From: Maricaulis sp.
GTDB lineage: Bacteria > Pseudomonadota > Alphaproteobacteria > Caulobacterales > Maricaulaceae
DNA length: 64,000 nt
Assembly: GCF_017642925.1 (NCBI RefSeq)
Contig: NZ_JAEPOL010000013.1
Span: forward strand, 1-64,000
Reading direction: 5' to 3'
A program made the translations under genes and the position numbers. The notes below the pieces were generated by a model. It worked only from the letters and a program-made list of their open reading frames with translations, was not told the DNA's origin and ran no database searches. This document shows, in pieces, positions 8,421 to 16,336 of the stretch. Numbering within the stretch: the first letter of the stretch is position 1; each line of letters opens with the position of its first letter.

Positions 8421-9692
8421 TCAACTGGTGAACAGCGGCTCGTAACGCGCCGCGACATGGCGCAGATCGATCTCGTTGAGGAAGGTCGAATAGGCGAGGT
8501 AGGACAGGAGATAGCGCAAATCCGTCGCCCAGGGCGGCATGAAGGCCGGCTCGACAATCAGCCCGCCCTCGCGCAGCTGTTTCATCGCTTCCAGATCCAT
8601 CAGGTCGATCTTGCCCACGAACAGGAGGCGGATCAGCGCGATATCGCCGGCCCGCACGGCCGTGCGCAGATAATTGTGCACTTCCAGAAGCCCGCCCAGA
8701 TAGATGGAATCCTTGGTGAAGGGCGCACCGCCGCCCGCCACGCCGCCGCGCACCACGCGCCGCGCGCTCTCGAAGGCCTCGATCGGCGCGTCGCGGTCAT
8801 TGCGCTCGCGGAAAAAGCGGTAGAGCTGGATGAAATCGGCGCCCCGGGCGGCCATGTCGATGGCAATCACCCGGTCGGCGAGACGCCGGAAGCGCCGCGG
8901 ATCGAGCGCGCCGGAGATGAATTCGGCGAAGACGGCCAGGCCTTCCTGGGTGCGTGCATTGCCGGGATGGCTTTCCGCCAGCACCGGGAAATGCGTCTGG
9001 CGCAGCCCGTTCTGGCTGGTGGCGATATGGATGAAGGCCTCGTGCTGCAGCAATTGCACCACGTCGAGATCCGAGAAAGCCGCATCCGCGCGCAGCTTGA
9101 TATAGTCGCGCCCGGCCGCGGCCTTGGCGGACACGTCCAGCGTTACCTCGACCCGCGGCGCCACCGCACCGAAAGCGGCCGGCAGTTCGGCATCCAGCCG
9201 CGCCTTGAGATCGTCGGCCGTCAGCACCTCCGGCGGTTCGAGCCGCACCGCCGCGCCGTCGAAATCGGCGAGCACATCGTCCAACCGCCGCGCCAGATCC
9301 AGCGCCGTCCGCTTGCCGTCGGCAATCGGGCTGGCCGGCCCGCCATAGAGCCGGCTGGAATAGCGGTGAAAATCTGCCGTCCCGACCGCCTCGAGCATGT
9401 GGGCGGTATCGGCGACCGTCTCGCTGAGACGCAGCAGCCAGTCATGCACCGGGCTCGACCCGTCGATCAGGCGGCGCGCCTCGGCGACACGCTCCAGCGA
9501 GGGCTCGGGATCGATGTGCGGATAGACCGGACGCGGCAGTTCACGCTCGCCGCTCTCGAAGAAAGCGTCGGCCAGGGAGCGGTTCCAGGCAATGGTCTTG
9601 AGGACGGGCAGCCGGTCTTCGGCTTCCAGCAACAGCGCTGCCGCCCGTTCCAGACGATCCAGTTCTGCCGCTGAAATATCCGGCTGCCCCAT
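8421..9692 (-). CDS. DUF1704 / flavohemoglobin expression-modulating QEGLA motif protein
   Basis: A 423-residue protein carrying the name-giving QEGLA motif (NARTQEGLAVFAEF) and an upstream QHEAFIH segment; the two together look like a metallopeptidase-type HEXXH/E arrangement, which is an inference. The family (TIGR02421) is annotated as modulating flavohemoglobin expression, but its biochemistry is unresolved. ATG 9692 was chosen because it overlaps the stop of the upstream 97-residue ORF (TAATG) and gives a normal family length; the ORF track's 9992 start runs into the other gene's frame. It is last in a three-gene operon with a cyclophilin lipoprotein. Confidence 0.88.
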   Translation of the reverse strand: MGQPDISAAELDRLERAAALLLEAEDRLPVLKTIAWNRSLADAFFESGERELPRPVYPHIDPEPSLERVAEARRLIDGSSPVHDWLLRLSETVADTAHMLEAVGTADFHRYSSRLYGGPASPIADGKRTALDLARRLDDVLADFDGAAVRLEPPEVLTADDLKARLDAELPAAFGAVAPRVEVTLDVSAKAAAGRDYIKLRADAAFSDLDVVQLLQHEAFIHIATSQNGLRQTHFPVLAESHPGNARTQEGLAVFAEFISGALDPRRFRRLADRVIAIDMAARGADFIQLYRFFRERNDRDAPIEAFESARRVVRGGVAGGGAPFTKDSIYLGGLLEVHNYLRTAVRAGDIALIRLLFVGKIDLMDLEAMKQLREGGLIVEPAFMPPWATDLRYLLSYLAYSTFLNEIDLRHVAARYEPLFTS

Positions 9693-9985
9693 TACACAGC
9701 CTCGGCCTTGAATGTCGCGATATCGCTTTCCGCATCCCCCAGCGTTCCCGCCAGCACATCGGCGTGGGAACTCGTCCGTGCGGCAAGCCAGACGCGGGCC
9801 TTCAGATCGGCCGGATAGGTCTTGAAGCGGCGCGCCATGTGACCGATCGACAGGATGCAGGCATTGAGCACCCAGCGGTCGTCCGACCCCAGCGCGGCCT
9901 CGATCTCGGCAATGATATCGCCCGGTGCATCGGCGTGCAGCGCCGCGCCGATCATCGACTGCACCGTGTCTTCGGTAGCGCTCAT
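9692..9985 (-). CDS. Small helical protein of unknown function, between cyclophilin and QEGLA genes
   Basis: A 97-residue acidic, probably all-helical protein (MSATEDTVQSMIGAALHADA...). No signal peptide, membrane segment or recognised motif. Its start overlaps the stop of the cyclophilin gene (ATGA) and its stop overlaps the start of the QEGLA gene (TAATG), so it is almost certainly translated and co-regulated with both. I do not recognise the family. The tight coupling suggests a partner or accessory role for the QEGLA protein, which is inference only. Confidence 0.75.
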   Translation of the reverse strand: MSATEDTVQSMIGAALHADAPGDIIAEIEAALGSDDRWVLNACILSIGHMARRFKTYPADLKARVWLAARTSSHADVLAGTLGDAESDIATFKAEAV

Positions 9986-10917
9986 CCGGCACGCCTCACA
10001 GCCGCCGGCATATGGCAGGCCTCGATCACGGCCGGCGGCGTCTCGAAGAAGAAGGGATGCGTGCGGTTGCGGCGGGCGGCCTTGGCGTCGTGGAAGGCCT
10101 GGCTGTCCGTGCGCATGATCTCGTAGGCGGGACGCTCGGCTTCGGGCAGGTCGGCCGCCACCTGCACCGACAGGATCGTGTCCCGGGCCGCCGGATCGGC
10201 GATCACGCCCGAATTGACGGCCGGATCTCCCCGGCGCAGCGCCTGCACATGCTCCATGCCGTCAATGACACGGCCGAAGACCGACATGATCCGGTCGAGA
10301 TGGCGCGGCCCGTGCCCGATGACGATGTAGAATTCCACATCGCCGCTGTCCGGCTCATTGCCGCGCGCCATGGCGACCGTGCCGGGACAATGGATCGGCC
10401 AGACCTCATCGCCCGCCGCGTTCATGGCCGCCGGGAAGCCCGCGACATGGCCGACGGTGGGCGCATAGAGGTCGGCATCGATCATCGGCGTGAAGGTGAC
10501 GCTTCCGGCCGGCACGGTGAATTCGCCCGCCAGCGCCGGATATTGCGGCAGCTCGATCGAGTCGGCGTCCTCGCCGCGCCCCGCCTGGGCCACGAAACCG
10601 TCGATCACGCGATAGAAGTCCCGCCCGTCGAAAAAGCCGTCACGGGCTGCCTGCCGCATGCGCGCGGCATGGTTCGGCGCAATCCAGTCGGCCAGTTCGA
10701 TAGCGATCGTGCCGTCGTCGACCTCGATCAGGAGCAGGTCTTCCGGGTCGACCGCACGCCAGTCGGGAATGCCGGTGAAATCCGGTCGGGCAGCCGGGGC
10801 GCTTGTCTCGTCGAAATAGTCAATCACGCCCTGGCGCTGTTCCGGCCCCGTGCGGTCGCACGCGCCCAGCATCAAGACCGTCAACACAATACCGCTGCGC
10901 CACATACCTGCCCTCAT
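9982..10917 (-). CDS. Peptidyl-prolyl isomerase (cyclophilin), lipoprotein
   Basis: A 311-residue cyclophilin-type protein with a lipoprotein signal (VLTVLMLGAC, Cys20), so it is expected to be anchored in the periplasm. Cyclophilin landmarks are DGRDFYRVIDGFVAQAG, the TVAMARGN segment and SVFGRVIDGMEHV. The usual SSQFFI motif reads DVEFYIV, so the conserved Gln is Glu, and there is an insertion between the two halves; catalytic competence is therefore uncertain. It is clearly related to the partial cyclophilin at the window's right edge. First gene of an operon with the 97-residue ORF and the QEGLA gene, and 15 bp downstream of metG. Confidence 0.88.
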   Translation of the reverse strand: MRAGMWRSGIVLTVLMLGACDRTGPEQRQGVIDYFDETSAPAARPDFTGIPDWRAVDPEDLLLIEVDDGTIAIELADWIAPNHAARMRQAARDGFFDGRDFYRVIDGFVAQAGRGEDADSIELPQYPALAGEFTVPAGSVTFTPMIDADLYAPTVGHVAGFPAAMNAAGDEVWPIHCPGTVAMARGNEPDSGDVEFYIVIGHGPRHLDRIMSVFGRVIDGMEHVQALRRGDPAVNSGVIADPAARDTILSVQVAADLPEAERPAYEIMRTDSQAFHDAKAARRNRTHPFFFETPPAVIEACHMPAAVRRAG

Positions 10918-10932
10918 TTTTCGCGATACTAC

Positions 10933-12642
10933 TCAGCCCGCCCCGCCGAAACGTTCGGACCATTCCGCCACGTCCGTATCCTCGATCTTCTTGAACAGGA
11001 CTTCAGGCGGCTCGACGGACTGACCGACCGGCAGCGCGGTGAGCATGGACTTTGCCTCGCCCTTCGGCCAGACGCGATCGCTATCGGCGATCCCCAGCGC
11101 ATCGAGAATGGTGGCGGCCGCATTCGGGATGACCGGCAGGGCTACCCTGGCCATCACCGTCATGTAGTTGAGCGCCGTGCGCACGCCGATGGCGGCGGCG
11201 TCCGGGTCGGTCTTGAACTTGGTCCAGGGCTCGGCCTTCGTGAGGTATTCATTGCCCAGCGCCCAGATCGCGCGGATCTCGCTGGCGGCCTTGCGGAATT
11301 CCATTGCCTCGAAATGCGCTTCCGCGGCCTTCAGGCGTTCCGTCATCTCGCCGGCCAGCCAGTCCTCGTTCTCGCCCCACGTGCCGCCTTCCGGAACGAC
11401 GCCGTCGAAGCGCGACTTGTTGAAGCGCAGGATGCGGTTGACGTAATTTCCCAGCACATTGGCCAGGTCGGTGTTGATCAGGCTCTGGAAATGCTCCCAG
11501 GTGAAAGCCGCGTCCGAGCCTTCCGGCGCGTTGGCGGTGAGATACCAGCGCCAGTAATCGCCCGGCAGAAGATCGAGCGCCTGGTCCATGAAGACGCCGC
11601 GCTTTTCCGAGGTCGAGAACTTGCCGCCATACCAGGTCAGCCAGTTGAACGCCTTCAGCTTGTCGACCGTCTTCCAGGGCTCTTCGGACCCCAGAATGGT
11701 CGCCGGGAAGGACACGGTGTGGAAGGCGACATTGTCCTTGCCCATGAACTGGACATAGGTGACGTCATCCGCGCCCTTGTCGGTGCGCCACCAGCTTTCC
11801 CAGTCCCCGCCATTGGCCTCGGCCCATTCCACCGTCGCGCCGATATAGCCGATGGGCGCATCGAACCAGACATAGAAGACCTTGTTCTCGAAGCCCTCGC
11901 GCGGCGCGCCGTCCTTGGTGACCGGCACGCCCCATTTCAGGTCGCGCGTGATGGAACGGTCACGCAGCCCCTCGTCCAGCCATTTATAGGCGATCGACTT
12001 GGCCAGGCTGGGCCATTCGGTGGAGGCGTCCACCCAGTCGCGGATCCTGGCTTCCATCTTCGTCTGCAGGAGATGGAGATGCTTGGTCTCGCGCACTTCC
12101 AGATTCTTCGAGCCGGAAATCTTGGAGTACGGCTCTTTAAGGTCCGTCGGCTCCAGCAGGCGGCCGCAATTATCGCACTGGTCGCCGCGCGCGCGCTCGA
12201 AACCGCAATGCGGACAGGTGCCCTCGACATAGCGATCCGGCAGGAAGCGGTCGTCATCGATCGAGAAGACCTGGTGTTCGAGACGCTCCTCGATCAGCCC
12301 CCTGGCCTCCAGCACTTCGGCGAAATGCTGCGTCAGGGTGATATTGGGCTGGCTGGAGGTGCGGCCGAACACATCATAGCTCAAAGAGAAACCGTCGCCG
12401 GCGCGCTTCTGGATATCGTGCTGCTCGTCGCAATATTCGCGCACGCTCTGACCGGCCGTTGCTGCTGCCAGCTCGGCCGGCGTGCCATGCTCGTCGGTGG
12501 CGCAGACATAGAGCACGTCATGACCCATCACCCGCTGGAAGCGCGCATAGACATCGGCGGGCAACATCGAGCCCGCGAGATTGCCCAAATGCTTGACGCC
12601 ATTGATGTAGGGCAGAGCGCTGGTGATCAGTATCCGGGCCAT
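10933..12642 (-). CDS. metG: Methionyl-tRNA synthetase
   Basis: A 569-residue class I aminoacyl-tRNA synthetase that charges tRNA-Met. The HIGH-equivalent is HLGN in [16 protein letters not shown]; the zinc knuckle is [18 protein letters not shown]; the KMSKS-equivalent is FSTSEKRG. Length fits the bacterial MetG type without the C-terminal dimerisation/tRNA-binding extension. ATG at 12642 precedes [14 protein letters not shown], the expected N-terminus. A cyclophilin operon follows 15 bp downstream on the same strand. Confidence 0.97.
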   Translation of the reverse strand: MARILITSALPYINGVKHLGNLAGSMLPADVYARFQRVMGHDVLYVCATDEHGTPAELAAATAGQSVREYCDEQHDIQKRAGDGFSLSYDVFGRTSSQPNITLTQHFAEVLEARGLIEERLEHQVFSIDDDRFLPDRYVEGTCPHCGFERARGDQCDNCGRLLEPTDLKEPYSKISGSKNLEVRETKHLHLLQTKMEARIRDWVDASTEWPSLAKSIAYKWLDEGLRDRSITRDLKWGVPVTKDGAPREGFENKVFYVWFDAPIGYIGATVEWAEANGGDWESWWRTDKGADDVTYVQFMGKDNVAFHTVSFPATILGSEEPWKTVDKLKAFNWLTWYGGKFSTSEKRGVFMDQALDLLPGDYWRWYLTANAPEGSDAAFTWEHFQSLINTDLANVLGNYVNRILRFNKSRFDGVVPEGGTWGENEDWLAGEMTERLKAAEAHFEAMEFRKAASEIRAIWALGNEYLTKAEPWTKFKTDPDAAAIGVRTALNYMTVMARVALPVIPNAAATILDALGIADSDRVWPKGEAKSMLTALPVGQSVEPPEVLFKKIEDTDVAEWSERFGGAG

Positions 12643-12761
12643 TTCGACTTTCTTCTCTTGCGCGGCGATTGGAGTAGAGTGTTCGCGTCAGGGGCGAGCC
12701 AAAGGGGACTCGTCCCGGGGCCGTGAGACATACAGGCCCTTCAATGGGGAGGAAACACCAA

Positions 12762-13196
12762 ATGCCGCGAATTCTCGGGCTGAACATTGTGGCGCTCATC
12801 GTCGCCACACTCGCCTTCTACGCTGTGGGCGCCGTCTGGTACGGCGCGCTGTTCGCCGAGCTCTGGACAGGGCTGTGGGGCTTCACCGACGCCCAGATGG
12901 CCGCCGCCGAAGCGTCCGCCGGGCCGGCCATGGCGATGGGCTTTGCCATCACGCTGGTCACCACGGCCTTTCTGGGTCTGGCCCTGAAAGCGCTGAAAGC
13001 CGACGGCCTTGCCAGTGCCGTGAAATGGGCCGTCTTCCTGTGGGCCGGTTTCGTGGTGACAACCATGGCCTATGACATCGCCTACGCCATGCAGCCCATG
13101 ATGCTGCTGGTGCTCGACGGAGCGCATACGCTGATCGGCTTCGTGATCGCCGCCGCCATCCTCACCGCGATGGACGGCGTCGCCGTCAAGGACTGA
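12762..13196 (+). CDS. DUF1761 family small membrane protein
   Basis: A 144-residue protein with four hydrophobic segments (IVALIVATLAFYAVGAVWYG, MAMGFAITLVTTAFLGLAL, AVKWAVFLWAGFVVTTMAYD, LIGFVIAAAILTAM). The spacing and the FYAVGAVWYG N-terminal segment fit DUF1761. The start at 12762 has GGGGAGG about 9 nt upstream; the ORF track's 12723 is upstream of that Shine-Dalgarno. Function unknown. It lies divergent from metG and just upstream of tRNA-Thr. Confidence 0.8.
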   Translation: MPRILGLNIVALIVATLAFYAVGAVWYGALFAELWTGLWGFTDAQMAAAEASAGPAMAMGFAITLVTTAFLGLALKALKADGLASAVKWAVFLWAGFVVTTMAYDIAYAMQPMMLLVLDGAHTLIGFVIAAAILTAMDGVAVKD

Positions 13197-13285
13197 TCCG
13201 CGACACGGCCGGCGGACCGGGCAGTTCCGATTGCATCAGGGACTTGTCCCGCTCCCCGGCCCCGCGTATCAGGTCGCCCTTGGTT

Positions 13286-13361
13286 GCCGGCTTAGCTCAG
13301 CTGGTAGAGCACCTGATTTGTAATCAGGGGGTCGGGGGTTCGAGTCCCTCAGCCGGCACCA
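13286..13361 (+). tRNA. tRNA-Thr (anticodon TGT)
   Basis: Begins GCCGGCTTAGCTCAGCTGG, anticodon arm CCTGATTTGTAATCAGG with anticodon TGT, T-arm GGGGGTTCGAGTCCCTC and ends AGCCGGCACCA with encoded CCA. Length 76 nt. The last part of the gene is duplicated about 122 bp downstream. Confidence 0.96.
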
Positions 13362-13588
13362 TTTTTCCTTTGTTCCCGCTCCGCTCGACCCGAGCCTGTC
13401 ACCGCGGTCGGTGTCGGGGTCGATGCTCGCATGGAACGCGCTCAGGGCTGCGGGGAGCGAGCCCGATCCCTCAGCCGGCACCATTTCTCGATTGCTTCCG
13501 CTCCGCTCGAACCCGTACCCGGTCAAACTGCCGGTGGTGGGGTTCGTGCTCACATGAAGCACGCTCAAGGCTGCGGGGAGCGAGCTTG
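13345..13588 (+). repeat. Diverged ~122-bp duplication that includes the tRNA-Thr 3' end
   Basis: The 20-bp string tccctcagccggcaccattt occurs at the tRNA-Thr 3' end (13345-13364) and again at 13467-13486, an offset of 122 bp. The sequence after each copy is related: cgctccgctcga, a ggtcgg/gccggtggtgggg stretch, atg(g)aa-cgc-gctca and gctgcggggagcgagc. The two units are more diverged than the 114-bp array beside tRNA-Tyr. No gene is supported between 13362 and 13779; called ORFs here are repeat translations. Confidence 0.85.
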
Positions 13589-13779
13589 GTCTGGCGCTCT
13601 GTACGCCTCTCACATCCACCGCAACGATTACGCCACGCTCCATTCGTCGCACCGGATTGTGCCCTAACGGCACCACAAACGCCGTGAACGCCGCATATCT
13701 GCGACAAACGCCCTGATAAACCCGACGAACGACGCGCGCGCCGATTTGGGTGGCGCAGGGGCGCGACTAGGCTGGACGC

Positions 13780-15474
13780 ATGTTCAGTGCACCGCCTCTC
13801 TCGCCGGCCCCGGACGCGTTCAGAAGCGACCGTCTCGCCGCCCGCCACCTCGCCATCGCCCTCGTCCTGTTCTGGTGCGTGGTCGCCTTTTTCAACCTCG
13901 TGGCCGACTGGAACGAATTCGTCGCCCGGCCGGGGCTGCTGCCGCGGCTGGTGCCGGTTTCCACAGCAGGAGGATTGCTGTCCTTCATGCTGACGGACCT
14001 GATCCGCCGGACGCGCGAGCTGCCGGCTGTGCGCCGGTTCACCACCCTCATCATCGCCATCGCCGCGACCGCGCTTGTCTTCTCCGTCGTCAACCTGCTG
14101 TTCACGGCGCGCGAGGGGGCCGGCGGGATCGAACGGGACATGCTGACCCGGGTCGGCCATCGCTGGATGACGGATGTCTGGGTGTTTGCCGGCTGGTGTG
14201 CGCTGACCTGGCGCCTCGACCAGAGCCGGCGGCCGGACCCGGCGCGCCAGCGCGGCCTGCAATCGCGGCTCAACCGGACGCTGGGATCGGCGAACCGGCT
14301 GCCCACGACGACGATCGACCGCGCCAATGACGGCATGCGGGCGGCGGTATTCTGGCGGATGCAGATCGTCTTCTGGACCTGCAATCTGCTGTTCACCGTC
14401 CTCACCAGCATCGCGATGATCGAGGACGTCTACAATCTGTGGCGCAATGTCGTCATCGAGGCGAGCGGGCTCGCCGCCACCACGCTGATCCACTATGCGG
14501 TGCTGCGCCCCACGCGGCAGCTCGACCTGTCGACACGCTTTGCCCTGATCATGGGCAGCTCGATGCTGGCGACCTGCTTCTACATCGTGATGATGTGGCT
14601 GATGTGGTACGAGGTCTTCCCGACCGAGTTCACCAACAGCCGCATGACGACGCGAGGCTGGGAAGGCCTGACCCACATCGCGCCGCGCTGGTTCGTCTTC
14701 AACATGCCCGCCTTCATTGCCTGGTCGGCGATCTATCTGGTGATCGAGGCTTTCGGCCGCATCCGTGCCCAGGAATGGCAGATATATGATTCCGCCGTTC
14801 TGGCCCAGGAAGCCCAGCTGAAAATGCTGCGCTTCCAGCTCAATCCGCATTTCCTGTTCAACACGATCAACGCCATCTCCTCGCTGGTGATCGACCGGCA
14901 TAATGACGAGGCCGAGACCATGCTGGGCCGGCTCAGCGATTTCCTGCGCTTTGCGCTGCAGACCTCGCCGGACGAGCGTGTGCCGCTGGACGAGGAACTG
15001 GCCGCGCAGGATCTCTATCTGGGGATCGAGAAGGCCCGTTTCGACAGCCGACTCGACGTCGAGCGCGATATCGACCCGGCTGTCCGCAAGGCGCTCGTGC
15101 CCTCGCTGATCCTGCAGCCTGTGCTGGAGAATTCGGTGAAATACGCCGTCTCCAGGTCGCGGGTGCAGGTGCATATCGCCATCCGGGCCCGGCGCGAGGG
15201 CGAGATGCTGGTGCTGGATATCACCGACAGCGGCGGCCCGGTCCCCGCCACGCCGCCGGAAGGCACGGGCGTCGGGCTGAACAATATCCGCGCCCGGCTG
15301 GAAGTCCTTTACGGCAAGCACGCCGATCTGGCGGCCGGCCCGGTCAAGGGCGGCGGCTTTGCCGTCCGTATCCGCCTGCCGCTTGAGGTCGGCGAACCGG
15401 TGACGGCCGCGGCGACCGAAACAGACACAGGACAGACCCAGGGAGGGAAGAAGGATGCGCATCCTGATCGTTGA
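13780..15474 (+). CDS. LytS/YehU-type sensor histidine kinase
   Basis: A 564-residue membrane histidine kinase of the His_kinase (PF06580) family. The first ~325 residues contain about eight hydrophobic segments in what look like two similar modules (around residues 22-145 and 190-325). The phospho-acceptor motif is QLNPHFLFNTINAISS with His357, followed by the N-box region LQPVLENSVKYAV and a glycine-rich GTGVGLNNIRARL ATP lid. It overlaps the downstream LytTR regulator by 20 nt, so the two form a cognate pair. The stimulus is unknown. The two TonB receptor genes lie convergently downstream; a regulatory link is possible but not shown. Confidence 0.92.
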   Translation: MFSAPPLSPAPDAFRSDRLAARHLAIALVLFWCVVAFFNLVADWNEFVARPGLLPRLVPVSTAGGLLSFMLTDLIRRTRELPAVRRFTTLIIAIAATALVFSVVNLLFTAREGAGGIERDMLTRVGHRWMTDVWVFAGWCALTWRLDQSRRPDPARQRGLQSRLNRTLGSANRLPTTTIDRANDGMRAAVFWRMQIVFWTCNLLFTVLTSIAMIEDVYNLWRNVVIEASGLAATTLIHYAVLRPTRQLDLSTRFALIMGSSMLATCFYIVMMWLMWYEVFPTEFTNSRMTTRGWEGLTHIAPRWFVFNMPAFIAWSAIYLVIEAFGRIRAQEWQIYDSAVLAQEAQLKMLRFQLNPHFLFNTINAISSLVIDRHNDEAETMLGRLSDFLRFALQTSPDERVPLDEELAAQDLYLGIEKARFDSRLDVERDIDPAVRKALVPSLILQPVLENSVKYAVSRSRVQVHIAIRARREGEMLVLDITDSGGPVPATPPEGTGVGLNNIRARLEVLYGKHADLAAGPVKGGGFAVRIRLPLEVGEPVTAAATETDTGQTQGGKKDAHPDR

Positions 15475-16222
15475 TGACGAGCGGCTGGCCTCGCGCCGGC
15501 TGGAAGTCCTGCTGGCCCGCCGGCCGCAATACGAAATCGTCGGTGTGGCCCGGGATGGCGACGAGGCGATGGAGATGATCTCGGCCCTGCGCCCGGACGT
15601 CGTGCTGCTCGACATTCACATGCCCGGCACGGACGGTCTGCTGGTCTCGCGCCAGCTCAACGGGCCCGATGCCCCGGCCGTGATCTTCGTCACCGCCTAC
15701 AGCCATCACGCCGCCGAGGCCTTCGAGGAAGCCGCCGTCGACTACCTGCTCAAACCAGTGAAGCCGGAACGGCTGGACACTGCCCTCGCCCGCGCGCGCA
15801 GCCTGTTGCGCCTGCAGGACGCCCAGTCGCGCATCGGCGAGCTGGAAACGGTGATCGATGCCCTGCGCGGCAATGGCACCGGGGCCGACGATGCGCTCTG
15901 GGTGAAGGGCCGTGAAGGCATGGTGCGCGTACCCAAGCGCACGATCGACTGGGTGGAGGCTGAGGGCGACTATGTCCGCCTGCACTGCCGCGACCGGTCC
16001 TGGCTGCACCGCGACACGCTGACGGCGATGGAAGGCCTGCTGGACGAGCGCATGTTCATGCGCGTGCACCGCTCGGCGATCGTCAACAAGCAGCGCATCA
16101 CCATGTCCTCCACGACCGAGCATGGCGGCCGTCTCGTGCATCTGGACAATGGCCAGATCGTGCGTGTCGGCCGGTCCTATGAAGGCGCCCTGCGCACCGC
16201 GCTCAGCCAGATCGCCGACTGA
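15455..16222 (+). CDS. LytTR family DNA-binding response regulator
   Basis: A 255-residue regulator. The receiver domain (residues 1-120) has the acidic pair DDE at 7-9, phospho-acceptor Asp53 in VVLLDIHMPG, Thr in VTAYS and Lys in LLKPVKPE. A LytTR domain (about 150-250) follows, with the hallmark DWVEAEGDYVRLH and FMRVHRSAIVNK. It binds DNA as an output of the overlapping LytS-type kinase. Start at ATG 15455 has GGGAGGGAAG upstream inside the kinase gene. Confidence 0.93.
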   Translation: MRILIVDDERLASRRLEVLLARRPQYEIVGVARDGDEAMEMISALRPDVVLLDIHMPGTDGLLVSRQLNGPDAPAVIFVTAYSHHAAEAFEEAAVDYLLKPVKPERLDTALARARSLLRLQDAQSRIGELETVIDALRGNGTGADDALWVKGREGMVRVPKRTIDWVEAEGDYVRLHCRDRSWLHRDTLTAMEGLLDERMFMRVHRSAIVNKQRITMSSTTEHGGRLVHLDNGQIVRVGRSYEGALRTALSQIAD

Positions 16223-16250
16223 CCCCCACCTCCCGCAATCACGCATGAAA

Positions 16251-16282
16251 AAGGGCGGCGAACCCATCGGTTCGCCGCCCTT
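16251..16282 (-). terminator. Rho-independent terminator of the first TonB receptor gene
   Basis: Perfect 14-bp stem aagggcggcgaacc/ggttcgccgccctt with a 4-nt loop. On the minus strand it is followed by a run of T (from gaaaaa on the plus strand). It lies just beyond the TonB receptor stop and may also act for the LytTR gene. Confidence 0.85.
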
Positions 16283-16336
16283 CCCCTGTCACGCAGCCCT
16301 GCCCGGCCAGAGACCGGGCAGGTGCGTCTCCCCTCA

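Noticed and set aside
10012-12726. 904-aa plus-strand ORF
   Set aside because: Antisense shadow of the cyclophilin gene and metG; His/Arg/Gly-rich composition typical of the reverse frame of GC-rich genes.
13471-15615. 714-aa minus-strand ORF
   Set aside because: Antisense of the LytS-type kinase; low-complexity Arg/Gly/Gln composition and no start signal.
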